DNA of 64,000 nucleotides from a virus (IMGVR_UViG_3300027747_001761:1-64000); one strand, 5' to 3'; positions 39,490 through 48,464 are shown, counted from the first letter of the stretch. Numbers and translations are program-made. The notes: generated by a model from the letters alone, not told the origin.

Positions 39490-40854
39490 TTAGTTAGTTC
39501 TCATAATATAATAGGTTACACCATTAACATCTTCACTATCATAATTACCATCATAACTATTCATAACACCCCAACCATCAGAGTCAACTAACCCTTGAGC
39601 TAAAGCGTCTTCATCAATATAATCTTTAATATCATAACCAAGATTTTTAAGATAATCTAATGGGTCTCTTCTTACGTCTCTAACAAGTTCCGCAACTTTA
39701 TTCTCAATCATATCTTCACTTGGTTCGGTGTCAACTTCAATACTATCCAACTCTTCCTGTAGAGCGTCAATTTGATTTTGTATATCCTCCTCATAATCAT
39801 AATAATTTTCATCATCAGAATCTAATTCTTTTAATTGTTCTTCCAAATCAGCAATTTGAGATTCAAGTTGTTCTATTCTTTCTTCTTGTTCCGAAGTCAG
39901 TTCATAATCATCATCATTAAAATAACTTTCAGGGTTCTCTCTAACTTGATAATCATAATCATCTTCAGCCATACTAACAATAGCATCAACATCTAAATAA
40001 TCTTCAATAAATGATTCATTAAATCCATCAGCACCAACATCATCAACATAAGATTTTGCATATTGTAATGCCGCCTCATCCATTTCTTCTTCAGTTCCAA
40101 CAGTATATTCTCTATCCTTGAATCCCGGAATTAAAACCTCAAATTGTTGTAAACCATAATGAGTATATCTTGGATGTGCATACATCATATAAACATCTGC
40201 ATCATTTTCCTCTAATTCTTCAATTTCCGTTTGTGTTTCATCAATAGCTTCTTGAACTTCGTATGCCCTGTCATCATTATCATCAATCCCCTCATACTCT
40301 TGCTCTAAATCTTGAAGTTTACGTCTCAAAATTGTTAATTTTTCTTTGTCCTCGTCCGATAATGGTTCTATTTCACCAACATTAACTAAATTATCAAATA
40401 ATGCGTGAGCTTTTTCTCCGGTTTCATCACCCTGTTCTAAAGCCCATTCGTCACTATCACGAAGAGATTCTTGTTCACCAAGTTTAGCATTTAATTCTTG
40501 TTTTTCTCTAATTCTTTCACGAGGAGAATCACTATCAGAAATATATCTTTTAACTTGTAATCCACCTAAATCAGCAACTTTAGTATTACGAATATCTAAA
40601 TAACCATCAATGTAAGCTATTGGCCCAATATCTTTAACATCTTTACCACCCAAATCTAAATCACCGGTAATATATAATGGTTTACCACCATATTGTTTCA
40701 TTTTTCTAAAAACGTTACCATTGTAACTAGCATATTGCATTACATCCAAGTAATCCTCAGGAGATATTCTATAATATTCGTCCTCAGTTTCTTTAATGAT
40801 TCGTTTAATTACTTTATATAATTCGGATTCAGTAAGTCTTAATTTTCTACCCAT
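39490..40854 (-). CDS. Tagged acidic coiled-coil protein, 454 aa
   Basis: The tag MGRKLRLTESELYKVIKRII combines L-T-E and I-K-E sites. Residues 54-95 have two beta-helix-like units (LYITGDLDLGGKDVKDIG, YIDGYLDIRNTKVADLGG). The rest is very acidic with long heptad coils (LTILRRKLQDLEQEYEG; RIEQLESQIADLEEQLKE). The make-up resembles internal virion or tail-associated proteins of large phages. Its start follows an ATATTTAT by 4 bases. Confidence 0.8.
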   Translation of the reverse strand: MGRKLRLTESELYKVIKRIIKETEDEYYRISPEDYLDVMQYASYNGNVFRKMKQYGGKPLYITGDLDLGGKDVKDIGPIAYIDGYLDIRNTKVADLGGLQVKRYISDSDSPRERIREKQELNAKLGEQESLRDSDEWALEQGDETGEKAHALFDNLVNVGEIEPLSDEDKEKLTILRRKLQDLEQEYEGIDDNDDRAYEVQEAIDETQTEIEELEENDADVYMMYAHPRYTHYGLQQFEVLIPGFKDREYTVGTEEEMDEAALQYAKSYVDDVGADGFNESFIEDYLDVDAIVSMAEDDYDYQVRENPESYFNDDDYELTSEQEERIEQLESQIADLEEQLKELDSDDENYYDYEEDIQNQIDALQEELDSIEVDTEPSEDMIENKVAELVRDVRRDPLDYLKNLGYDIKDYIDEDALAQGLVDSDGWGVMNSYDGNYDSEDVNGVTYYIMRTN

Positions 40855-40858
40855 ATCA

Positions 40859-40866
40859 ATAAATAT
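40859..40866 (-). promoter_or_regulatory. Late-type promoter motif ATATTTAT
   Basis: Ends 4 bases before the ATG at 40854. Confidence 0.58.
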
Positions 40867-40909
40867 CCACGAAGATACAAAATTTATTTACTTATTATCA
40901 TTATTATTG

Positions 40910-40917
40910 ATATTTAT
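40910..40917 (+). promoter_or_regulatory. Late-type promoter motif ATATTTAT
   Basis: 30 bases upstream of the ATG at 40948, divergent from 40859-40866. Confidence 0.42.
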
Positions 40918-40947
40918 GGATATATAAACTTTAAATCATATATTACA

Positions 40948-41091
40948 ATGAGCTGTGGATGCAAAAACAAAGGAAATCAAACCCCACCACCAGCACAACA
41001 AACGAATACTCCTGCAGGACAAAGTCAACCACAGACACAACCTATCCAAGAGTCAATTCGTAAAGTTGTAGAAAAATATTACAAGAAGTAA
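40948..41091 (+). CDS. Small Cys/Pro-rich protein, 47 aa
   Basis: MSCGCKNKGNQTPPPAQQTN, a CxC start and a Pro/Gln-rich stretch, then a helix QESIRKVVEKYYKK. The MSCGC...VVEKYYKK layout is one I recall from Bacteroidota phages. It could be a small metal-binding or virion-associated peptide. It is followed by its own terminator. Confidence 0.7.
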   Translation: MSCGCKNKGNQTPPPAQQTNTPAGQSQPQTQPIQESIRKVVEKYYKK

Positions 41092-41120
41092 TAACTAAAC
41101 GTTTGGGGTAAAAAACTACA

Positions 41121-41145
41121 GGGGACAATTTTGTTCCCTTTTTTT
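41121..41145 (+). terminator. Intrinsic terminator
   Basis: GGGGACAA / TTGTTCCC (one G-T pair) then T7. Confidence 0.78.
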
Positions 41146-41193
41146 ATTTATAATTAAAATTAATTTCGATATCATTTTGTATAACTTAAAAAT

Positions 41194-42012
41194 ATGAAAT
41201 ATATAAATGAGAACTCAAACAGAGGATTGGTTAATTTATTCTCCGATTATATTGTCAACCAAATAAATAAAGACAAACAATATGATGTTGTTATTGAAGT
41301 AACTGATTGTGGTAAATTCTTTGTGGTTAATGGAATGACCAACTCCGACAAGATTTTGGATATGGTTAAGGTAAAAGAATCTTTCCTTGAAAGTTATAAA
41401 TCCCTACTAACTAATTTTGGTTATGAGAATGTTAATGTAATTGATTTAATTATGTATGAAAAAGAATTAGCAAAGAAAGATGACTATACTTTTGACTTTT
41501 ATAATTCTTCAAGACCAATATATCATTACAAATTAATTAACACATTAATTGATAATTCCCAACCTAAATTTAATTCCATTTCATACACCGACAGATTAGA
41601 ATACGAGTTGGATTATTCTGAAGATAACACTCATAATTTAGAATATTATACTTACGCCCCGTTAAACATCTCATCTGAGTTTCCACACGGGTATAGTTTG
41701 AGTATGGGAAGACAAGAGTTATACTATTCAGAATACATCTGTAATCAATTGTTTGATGTGATACTAACCGACAAATTAACTTTTAAATATTCATCCGTTA
41801 AACAAGACGAGGATAACCAAATAAACATTCAATCAATGAGTTTGTTCCCACGAAAAGATGTTATTTCTATGGTGTTAGATGTATTTGATTTTGATATGTT
41901 AATATTTAATGATATGATTAAAGGTTACAACATTATGGAAGACGTAACCAAACCATTTGATAAAAAACCTTGGCTCATAAGAGATAAAATTAAAGACCTG
42001 ATATTATTTTAA
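41194..42012 (+). CDS. Hypothetical protein, 272 aa
   Basis: Starts MKYINENSNRGLVNLFSDYI. Alternating strands and helices: YDVVIEVTDCGKFFVVNGMT (about 29-48), ENVNVIDLIMYEKELAKKDD, GYSLSMGRQELYYSEYICNQ. The first part vaguely recalls S-adenosylmethionine synthetase-like viral proteins, but no catalytic motif can be assigned. Not tagged; ends at a bidirectional terminator. Confidence 0.72.
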   Translation: MKYINENSNRGLVNLFSDYIVNQINKDKQYDVVIEVTDCGKFFVVNGMTNSDKILDMVKVKESFLESYKSLLTNFGYENVNVIDLIMYEKELAKKDDYTFDFYNSSRPIYHYKLINTLIDNSQPKFNSISYTDRLEYELDYSEDNTHNLEYYTYAPLNISSEFPHGYSLSMGRQELYYSEYICNQLFDVILTDKLTFKYSSVKQDEDNQINIQSMSLFPRKDVISMVLDVFDFDMLIFNDMIKGYNIMEDVTKPFDKKPWLIRDKIKDLILF

Positions 42013-42016
42013 AAAG

Positions 42017-42040
42017 AAAATCCCCAATCAAGGGGATTTT
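42017..42040. terminator. Bidirectional terminator
   Basis: AAAATCCCC / GGGGATTTT with a 6-base loop between convergent genes. Confidence 0.85.
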
Positions 42041-42041
42041 T

Positions 42042-42329
42042 TTATAGTCCAAAATGTTCTTTAATGATTGCAACACCTTCTTCAATCTCGTTGTAATCTC
42101 TGTCCGGAGCATATAGATAACTTTTATGGTCATCTGTATCCGGTGATTCAACTATCATAAACGCAGGAACAAATTCATTCTCAGTAATCTCAACAAACAT
42201 TTCGTATTCATCTTCGTGTTCGTTAATATCTCTAACCTCAAATGATATATTTGATTCCTTTAATTGTTTCTTCATTGTCTCACAGTGGGGACAACCTTTC
42301 ATTGTGAAAAGAATTAATAACTTATCCAT
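42042..42329 (-). CDS. Glutaredoxin/thioredoxin-like protein
   Basis: The active site CPHC is at 13-16 in FTMKGCPHCETMKKQLKE, and a cis-Pro loop follows as EFVPAFMIV. 95 residues fit a glutaredoxin-size fold with a short acidic insert. It probably reduces disulfides, such as those of ribonucleotide reductase. Its start overlaps the thioredoxin stop by 8 bases. Confidence 0.85.
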   Translation of the reverse strand: MDKLLILFTMKGCPHCETMKKQLKESNISFEVRDINEHEDEYEMFVEITENEFVPAFMIVESPDTDDHKSYLYAPDRDYNEIEEGVAIIKEHFGL

Positions 42330-42645
42330 TGATTAGGTTAGTTGCCAATTGTTTAATTTGACCCTCCATTTGCATTCCTGGTTGAGAATACACTTCTTTA
42401 CCACCTGAGAATGATTTTAATGTTGGCACCGCTCTAACACCCAATTCTACCGCTAAATCTCTATTTTCTTCAACATCTAAAGTATATAATTGAACTTCTG
42501 AATTTTCATTTCTATATTGTTCAGAAACTTTTTCAAAAATAGGTTTCATAACTTTACACGGACCACAAAATTTGGCCCAGAAGTCAACAATCAATTTATC
42601 ACCATTTTCAATTTTTTTTCTTAATTCTTCTTGTGTAATTTCCAT
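42322..42645 (-). CDS. Thioredoxin
   Basis: FWAKFCGPCKVMKPIFE holds the CGPC active site (27-30) and AVPTLKSF the cis-Pro (about 74-81). Length 107 is typical. Acts as a cytoplasmic disulfide reductant; in phages it can serve ribonucleotide reductase or a polymerase. Paired with the glutaredoxin gene. Confidence 0.92.
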   Translation of the reverse strand: MEITQEELRKKIENGDKLIVDFWAKFCGPCKVMKPIFEKVSEQYRNENSEVQLYTLDVEENRDLAVELGVRAVPTLKSFSGGKEVYSQPGMQMEGQIKQLATNLING

Positions 42646-42649
42646 AATT

Positions 42650-43318
42650 TTAATTTATATTAGACCAACTTCTACCATTTTTTAACTCATAAAAAAAATT
42701 TTCTCTGACTTGGGGGTAGAGTTCTTTTAATTGTTTAACTTTTAACCCTTCTTTTATTTTTTGTTTTATTTCTTTAACTAATTCAACCCCATATTTAGAG
42801 TTTTTTTGTTTAGTCTCTTTTGCTTTATTAACTCGTTTTTCTTTTTCATCATCAGATATTGACCCCCACCCATTTTTAACTGATAATCGTCGTTTTTCTC
42901 GTTGTTCATCTGCTTTATCACCATATAGTTCCTCATATGTTTTACCTTTATGAGAATTACCATTTTTAACTGCCTCAGATATTTTAACCCTCATTTCCGG
43001 AGAGTGAACATATCCTAAACAACCTTCACCACCTATTGTAGCGTTTAATCCATTATTATATGAATTATATTGGTCTATATATTTTTTTTCTGTTTCGTAA
43101 ATAAGATTAAAATCACATTCTTCAATTAATTCTATGGTAAAATTTTCTTGACCATATTTTTTCATTGAGTTATATAACTTTGATTTATAATTTGAGGTAA
43201 AACATCTTGATAAATGTTCTTTAAACCTTTTATCTAATGACGATATAGTACAACCTATATAAATTAAACCATTTTCTTTATTTGTTATTTTATATATCCT
43301 TCCTTTTTCTACGCTCAT
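42650..43318 (-). CDS. GIY-YIG homing endonuclease
   Basis: RIYKITNKENGLIYIGCTIS (7-26) has the GIY-YIG strands, with RFKEHLSRC supplying the catalytic Arg. A NUMOD-type DNA-binding part follows (HSPEMRVKISEAVKNGNSHK) and a C-terminal helix-turn-helix-like segment. Free-standing, between thioredoxin and an unknown gene. It has a late-type motif upstream, as expected for phage homing endonucleases that are expressed late. Confidence 0.9.
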   Translation of the reverse strand: MSVEKGRIYKITNKENGLIYIGCTISSLDKRFKEHLSRCFTSNYKSKLYNSMKKYGQENFTIELIEECDFNLIYETEKKYIDQYNSYNNGLNATIGGEGCLGYVHSPEMRVKISEAVKNGNSHKGKTYEELYGDKADEQREKRRLSVKNGWGSISDDEKEKRVNKAKETKQKNSKYGVELVKEIKQKIKEGLKVKQLKELYPQVRENFFYELKNGRSWSNIN

Positions 43319-43332
43319 TGGTGTCTTTTATT

Positions 43333-43340
43333 ATAAATAT
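43333..43340 (-). promoter_or_regulatory. Late-type promoter motif ATATTTAT
   Basis: 14 bases upstream of the homing endonuclease ATG at 43318. Confidence 0.55.
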
Positions 43341-43358
43341 CACCAAGTAACATAAAAG

Positions 43359-43679
43359 TTAATCTTTTTTTGTTAATCGTTTTATTTGTAGTAAAATATA
43401 ATCAACTACGTTTTGTTTATCCACCTTTGTTAAAATAAATATCTTAGTCTCCGACTTTCGTAAAATTAAAATACCAGTAGAGTCATATTCGTATAATCTA
43501 TCTTTATAAAATATGTCGTGTTCATTGTTCATAAAATAGTCAAACCACAGTAAATGTGATTTATTTAAAAATTTGTCAGTGTCTTCTTTAGACATCGTTG
43601 GATACACCTCTACAATACTAGGGTGAACTCCAAACCTTTCTTTAAAAGTATCTACGCAATGTTGTGGTATTTCTTTCAT
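43359..43679 (-). CDS. Hypothetical protein, 106 aa
   Basis: Starts MKEIPQHCVDTFKERFGVHP; strands GILILRKSETKIFILTKVD near the C-terminus. Compact alpha/beta protein, no family recognised. One base after the PcfJ-like gene. Confidence 0.7.
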   Translation of the reverse strand: MKEIPQHCVDTFKERFGVHPSIVEVYPTMSKEDTDKFLNKSHLLWFDYFMNNEHDIFYKDRLYEYDSTGILILRKSETKIFILTKVDKQNVVDYILLQIKRLTKKD

Positions 43680-43680
43680 C

Positions 43681-45438
43681 TTAAAAATCTAAAACGTCCG
43701 GGTCATTATAGACCGGAACTAGGTTATAATTATTATACGAATTTAATTTCATAATTGAATCGTTTTCCCAATCTAAATACACACTTTTTGTATTACTTGT
43801 AAGACTATTATATTCTTTAATAGTGTAATCAGAGAATACTTTCCTTCCCCCAAATTCACCACCAATCTGTAATGTATCAAACAACTTCTCACGAACAATA
43901 TATTCAATTCTATCATCCAATTTACTCAAAACATCATCCCAAGAACTATCTAATCTATGATTAAACTTACCCAAAGTCTGAACTCTATTCAGTTTAAAGT
44001 TAAAATCACCATTACTCCACACAAGTGGTCTCACCTCAATCTCAATTGACGCTCTTTCTTCAGTTTCTCCCTCACCACGTCTTAACGATATTAATACAGA
44101 ACCCACACGTTTAACATATGTCTTAACACAATTAGATTGAAACAACGACTCGTTGTTGTATCGTTTTGATGTTGTTAATACCTCAGGGAAGTATGGACCA
44201 TCTTTGGTTAAAATAACCTCATTTATTTTATCAACAAACTCTTGGTTATAGATTCTAGTAAAGTCACCATTGGTATAATGGTTATATTTTTCCGACCAAT
44301 CATAGTGTTCTTGAACAAACTCATCGTGAGTTCTTGATGTCCATTTAACCGGTTCCATTTGGTCTAACAAACGATAAAATCTAAAGTGGTCTTCAATCAC
44401 ATTACTGTTAACCAATCCTTTTTGAAATAATTTATATATCTCAAAGAAATTGGAGAACTCCTTTTTTGTTAACAACCCTTTTCCAATGTTATTATGGAAT
44501 ACAATTTGTCTATTATGTTCCAATAATAATTGAATAAAATCATCAGGTTGATTTAATATAAATTTTTCACCAAAAATGTTACAAGCATTTTTGAAATTAT
44601 TTACACCCTCAAATGATTTAACGTTATGTAATACTCTCTTAACCTTATCCCCCTTTAAGTTATGAACTCTCATTAAAGCATCAATATACTTATACCCACA
44701 CTTCACCAAATCTTTTTTCTTTGGTTGGGGATAGGTATTCATAAGTTCAAACCAATTGTTTGGAACTTTGGTTCCTTGAGCATCCAAATATCTTTTGTAG
44801 ATTCTTTGTTCAGGAAGTAAGTCAGCATATAGTTCAGTGCCGGGAATGGCATTTACAAAGGTTGAGATTACCTGATTAACTATTGTTGGGATATCAACTT
44901 TATCTTTATCAACTATTGAGTTGAATGACTCTCTCAAGTATCGTCTCATATTATTGATAGGGTCATTATTAAAAAGGACTCTTCTAATATTTTTACGACA
45001 TTTTCTCTTCAAATGGTAATTATCTAATGAACCGGTATATAACGCATTTGTTTTATAGTTGAATGTGATGAACTTACAATTAGTTCTTAATTTAAACCAT
45101 TTACCCGCAACACGTCTTGTTTTACTATAATTGAATACCTTGAAGGAAACTTTATCATTCTCTTTAGTCACACAGATAATCACCCTAGTCAAATATAAGT
45201 GAGCAAGTGGGTTCCCGTAATGTTCTACAAATTTTTCTTCTGTATTGTAATTCGCATTAACAGTATAGTCACCCCAAGGCGTATAACTTGTATGTCTTCC
45301 TGAACTTAAACTAGTTTCAATCGTCCCCCAATCAAACTCGTCCTCAACTTCTTTTTTAAGAGGACGAATAGGATTAGTATCCAAGTATTCCCATACTTGA
45401 TACTTCTTTGCGGTATAGTTAAATAATTCTTCTTTCAT
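43681..45438 (-). CDS. PcfJ-like protein, 585 aa
   Basis: The start at 45438 (MKEELFNYTAKKYQVWEYLD) follows a TACTTTTG promoter. The C-terminal third has QSNCVKTYVKRVGSVLISLR, ERASIEIEVRPL and KLNRVQTLGKFNHRLDSSWD, the Cys-Val-x-x-Tyr / I-E / V-Q-x-x-G-x-x-N pattern of PcfJ-like proteins found on plasmids and phages. Their activity is unknown. The N-terminal 350 residues are unassigned and basic. Confidence 0.72.
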   Translation of the reverse strand: MKEELFNYTAKKYQVWEYLDTNPIRPLKKEVEDEFDWGTIETSLSSGRHTSYTPWGDYTVNANYNTEEKFVEHYGNPLAHLYLTRVIICVTKENDKVSFKVFNYSKTRRVAGKWFKLRTNCKFITFNYKTNALYTGSLDNYHLKRKCRKNIRRVLFNNDPINNMRRYLRESFNSIVDKDKVDIPTIVNQVISTFVNAIPGTELYADLLPEQRIYKRYLDAQGTKVPNNWFELMNTYPQPKKKDLVKCGYKYIDALMRVHNLKGDKVKRVLHNVKSFEGVNNFKNACNIFGEKFILNQPDDFIQLLLEHNRQIVFHNNIGKGLLTKKEFSNFFEIYKLFQKGLVNSNVIEDHFRFYRLLDQMEPVKWTSRTHDEFVQEHYDWSEKYNHYTNGDFTRIYNQEFVDKINEVILTKDGPYFPEVLTTSKRYNNESLFQSNCVKTYVKRVGSVLISLRRGEGETEERASIEIEVRPLVWSNGDFNFKLNRVQTLGKFNHRLDSSWDDVLSKLDDRIEYIVREKLFDTLQIGGEFGGRKVFSDYTIKEYNSLTSNTKSVYLDWENDSIMKLNSYNNYNLVPVYNDPDVLDF

Positions 45439-45456
45439 CAGGTTTATTTTGAACCA

Positions 45457-45488
45457 CAAAAGTAAGATATTAAATTTGAATATACAAA
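45457..45488 (-). promoter_or_regulatory. Host-type promoter TTTG-20-TACTTTTG
   Basis: -7 box 45457-45464, -33 45485-45488; drives the PcfJ-like gene. Confidence 0.78.
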
Positions 45489-45779
45489 TTAATTAAGGGA
45501 AAAATGAGCAAATTGTGTGTGATAAATTATGGACTTAATCTTATCCATATCAACCTCATTGTTCTGAGATTGTTTAAGAGCCACAACGATAGATATAATT
45601 TGTTTTTGGGTTAAGGAAACATCCTCACCATTCTCAATATTATCTAATGATTGTTGTTTTACTCTGTCGTAGAAGTCATCCTTTAAAACATCCCCAATTA
45701 ACTGAATTAAGTCATTGGGGTTGTTATTAAAGAAAGTTATAAATTGATTAATGTAGATTTCAACGTCAACATTTTTCAT
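45489..45779 (-). CDS. Hypothetical helical protein, 96 aa
   Basis: MKNVDVEIYINQFITFFNNN, then helices (LIQLIGDVLKDDFYDRVKQQ, SLTQKQIISIVVALKQSQ). All-helical small protein with no family recognised. The next promoter directly follows its stop. Confidence 0.68.
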   Translation of the reverse strand: MKNVDVEIYINQFITFFNNNPNDLIQLIGDVLKDDFYDRVKQQSLDNIENGEDVSLTQKQIISIVVALKQSQNNEVDMDKIKSIIYHTQFAHFSLN

Positions 45780-45796
45780 AATAGTTTTTTTTTAAA

Positions 45797-47191
45797 TTAT
45801 TCTTCCATATGGTAGAAACCTTCACCCGTATTGTATTGTTCTAATGCTTTTGGCACTTGAACATTCGGACATCTACTTACATTCACAAATGTAAGGTTTG
45901 GTAAGTTTACAATACAGTCAGGGATTGTTTGTAATTCTTTGTTGTTTGGACAAGCCAAGAACACTAAGTTCTTTAATTCACAGATTGAGTTTGGAAGTTG
46001 ACTAATCATATTCTCAAACAATATTGCTGTTAGCGATTGGAATCTACTGATTGTTTCAGGAACATCAATATTAACAGTTTCATTTGAAGTGTTAATAATG
46101 TTTAACCTTTTGATTGTTGTTGGTAGTGAGTTGAATAATTCTTCAAAACCATATAATGCCACAAACTTACCTGTTGCAGAGTCCGGATATTTAATCTCAA
46201 CATTATCTGAATTTGGTTTAACAAATCCTGCTGCAAATTCAGGTTTAAATATTTCTTTAAACTCAGACCATTTTCCATTCAAATATTCAACAACCGGAAT
46301 ATTACCCCCGTGTTGGTTAGCAAATTTAAATTGGTTAGATGGGAAGTGAAATTGATATCTTTCAGACGGTAACCCCGTAACTTCCCCCACTTTACCTTTA
46401 TCATCATTAGCAATAAAGATATATAATGGACCTTGTTGTCTGTAAGTATTTGAATAACTAGAACCTTCAGCCGCTGTACACCAGTTAGTTTCACCTCTAT
46501 CAAGACCTCCATTATAACCTCCAAAATACGAAGCCGCTTTAGAACCTAAAGCTCCTTTATCCGCAATTTTAATTAATGTGTATTCAGAACCAACTTTTAA
46601 GATTTCAGCGCCAGGAATATTAAAGTTTGTGTTAGACGCAGCACCCACCTCTTTCTTAACTTTTTTACCACGATACATATTTAAATCAACAGTTTCACCA
46701 TCACCAACTTTAACTTTTAAGTGTGATAAATCACCTAATGATTTAACATTATTAATATCTTTCTTAGCAGCATCTTCTAAACTACCTTTAAATCTATCAT
46801 ATTTCACCAATAACTCAGTGAATTGAGATAAATCTTCTAAGAAAAGTCGTCTGTATTCATTAGCTTTTGATTTATATTCATCACTACCAACCTCAATTGG
46901 TTCATTAGAACCTTCACGAGTTAAATATGGTTTAACAAATAGATTCAATAACCATTGAGTGTATTTACCAACTTTAACTTTGTCACTTGTCATATCTTGA
47001 ACAGACGCCGCATCTTTATCGTAGTTCTCAGGAACTCTTGTTGTAGGGTCAGCAAAAACAATTTGCTTAACAACCTCAAATGGTAAAATACCTTTTTTTC
47101 TGTCACCACTAGGTAAAACATATTTCTTGTATAATATTTGAAAACGAGCGTCTTCAGTAATTAAGTTCGATAATACTTTTGTAATCTTCAT
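45797..47191 (-). CDS. Tagged leucine-rich-repeat protein, 464 aa
   Basis: The tag MKITKVLSNLITEDARFQ has L-I-T-E. Residues about 200-300 contain GETNWCTAAEGSSYSNTYRQ, GPLYIFIAN and YQFHFPSNQFKFAN, a conserved-looking WCTA...GPLY...F domain I know from large phages but cannot name. The C-terminal 110 residues are LRRs (LPTTIKRLNIINTSNE, LPNSICELKNLVFLACPN, LPNLTFVNVSRCPNVQVP). LRRs bind proteins, so an injected effector or decoy is possible. Both late and host-type promoter motifs lie upstream. Confidence 0.8.
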   Translation of the reverse strand: MKITKVLSNLITEDARFQILYKKYVLPSGDRKKGILPFEVVKQIVFADPTTRVPENYDKDAASVQDMTSDKVKVGKYTQWLLNLFVKPYLTREGSNEPIEVGSDEYKSKANEYRRLFLEDLSQFTELLVKYDRFKGSLEDAAKKDINNVKSLGDLSHLKVKVGDGETVDLNMYRGKKVKKEVGAASNTNFNIPGAEILKVGSEYTLIKIADKGALGSKAASYFGGYNGGLDRGETNWCTAAEGSSYSNTYRQQGPLYIFIANDDKGKVGEVTGLPSERYQFHFPSNQFKFANQHGGNIPVVEYLNGKWSEFKEIFKPEFAAGFVKPNSDNVEIKYPDSATGKFVALYGFEELFNSLPTTIKRLNIINTSNETVNIDVPETISRFQSLTAILFENMISQLPNSICELKNLVFLACPNNKELQTIPDCIVNLPNLTFVNVSRCPNVQVPKALEQYNTGEGFYHMEE

Positions 47192-47207
47192 TTTAATTGT
47201 TTTTATT

Positions 47208-47215
47208 ATAAATAT
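47208..47215 (-). promoter_or_regulatory. Late-type promoter motif ATATTTAT
   Basis: 16 bases upstream of the ATG at 47191. Confidence 0.52.
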
Positions 47216-47265
47216 TTGATTTTTGTAAATAATTCGTTAAACCCATTTACTTTTCTTTAACGGGA

Positions 47266-47296
47266 CAAAGATAACTCATTTTTTTTAATATCCAAA
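47266..47296 (-). promoter_or_regulatory. Host-type promoter TTTG-19-TATCTTTG
   Basis: -7 box 47266-47273, -33 47293-47296; about 70 bases upstream of the LRR gene. Confidence 0.72.
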
Positions 47297-48145
47297 CTAT
47301 TTTACGTAATTCATAATTAGAAGTTCTTCTCCCATATTTTGAGCTTTACCTTTCTTAGCCGCAGCCGCTTTAGCAAACTCTTTCTTCTCCCATACATATT
47401 GAAGTGGTGGGAACCAAGTGTGTAATTGTGGAAAATCATAATAAGATAATGAGAACTTACCTTGAATACCTTTCAAACAATCCGCTAACCTCTCGTGGTC
47501 CGCACTATCAAAGTCGTGGTTATTATAATAGTTCTCAGTCTTCCAATATGGAGGGTCAGCGTAAACATATGTAGATGGTCCATCATACTTTTGAATAACT
47601 TCTTCAAAGTCCATATTCTCCACTTTAGTAATCTTTAAGAAATGTTCTACCCAATCCGGTTTAGATAACTTATCTCGGAATGTAAGATACTTTGATTTAT
47701 ATTTACCTTTTAGGTCAATGAAGTTACTTGTTTCAGGCTTAGACCCTGAGAATACTTGAGCCAATACATAAGCGTATTTTGCTGCAACAACATAATCATA
47801 AGGTTCTACCTTGAAATTATCGGCGAATATTTCAGCCTGAAACCTGATGAATTGTTCTCTGTAAATGTCCGGTGTTGGAAACTCCCCTCTTTGTTGACAA
47901 GGAATGTTATTCACTTCTTCCAATAATCTTTCCGGATTCTGAAGACATTGAAATAAATTGTAGTTAAGCGGATTAAAGTCGTTGTAGACAACTTCTTTTA
48001 AATTGGGGTATTGTTTTAAATCCATATTAAAGAATACCCAAAACATACCTGAAAATGGTTCTACGTATGTTTCAATGTCATTTGGTATAAATGGAACAAT
48101 CCATTTACCTATTTTAGATTTACCCCCGATGTATGATAATGCCAT
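47297..48145 (-). CDS. DNA adenine methylase (Dam-like, alpha class)
   Basis: SYIGGKSKIGKWIVPFIP (4-21, motif X/I), ETYVEPFSGMFWVFF (25-39, the F-x-G loop) and YADPPYW (195-201, motif IV) in alpha order, as in Dam and the D12 class. It methylates N6 of adenine in DNA. With no partner nuclease it probably protects phage DNA. Independent host-type promoter. Confidence 0.92.
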   Translation of the reverse strand: MALSYIGGKSKIGKWIVPFIPNDIETYVEPFSGMFWVFFNMDLKQYPNLKEVVYNDFNPLNYNLFQCLQNPERLLEEVNNIPCQQRGEFPTPDIYREQFIRFQAEIFADNFKVEPYDYVVAAKYAYVLAQVFSGSKPETSNFIDLKGKYKSKYLTFRDKLSKPDWVEHFLKITKVENMDFEEVIQKYDGPSTYVYADPPYWKTENYYNNHDFDSADHERLADCLKGIQGKFSLSYYDFPQLHTWFPPLQYVWEKKEFAKAAAAKKGKAQNMGEELLIMNYVK

Positions 48146-48160
48146 AATTTTTCTTTTTTA

Positions 48161-48191
48161 CAAAGATAAGAAATAAAAAGTAAAAAAGCAA
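48161..48191 (-). promoter_or_regulatory. Host-type promoter TTG-20-TATCTTTG
   Basis: -7 box 48161-48168, TTG 48189-48191; 15 bases from the ATG at 48145. Confidence 0.78.
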
Positions 48192-48215
48192 GTTTCTCTT
48201 TCAATTATTTTTTAC

Positions 48216-48223
48216 TATATTTG
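48216..48223 (+). promoter_or_regulatory. Host-type -7 box TATATTTG
   Basis: 16 bases upstream of the ATG at 48240; no clear -33. Confidence 0.5.
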
Positions 48224-48239
48224 TAGTAAATTAATATTT

Positions 48240-48464
48240 ATGAATATGAAAGAATCTATTGAAACTCAAATTATCGAAGAAAAAGATATTATTGACATTA
48301 CACCGGACCAACTAGAACAACCTGAAAAAGAATGTAAATCTTGTAAACAAAAAAAAATAACTAATAGTCAGTTGGCTATGGTAATTGCATCATTTTATAT
48401 ATTATTCTCTTCAATATATGGAACAGTTAAATTAATCAAAGAATTAATTCACCTTATCCCTTAA
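48240..48464 (+). CDS. Small membrane protein with CxxC, 74 aa
   Basis: Starts MNMKESIETQIIEEKDIIDI (or at 48246). An acidic N-terminus, ECKSCKQKK with a C-x-x-C, then one transmembrane helix (LAMVIASFYILFSSIYGTV). Tail-anchored; may bind zinc. Divergent from the Dam gene. Confidence 0.7.
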   Translation: MNMKESIETQIIEEKDIIDITPDQLEQPEKECKSCKQKKITNSQLAMVIASFYILFSSIYGTVKLIKELIHLIP

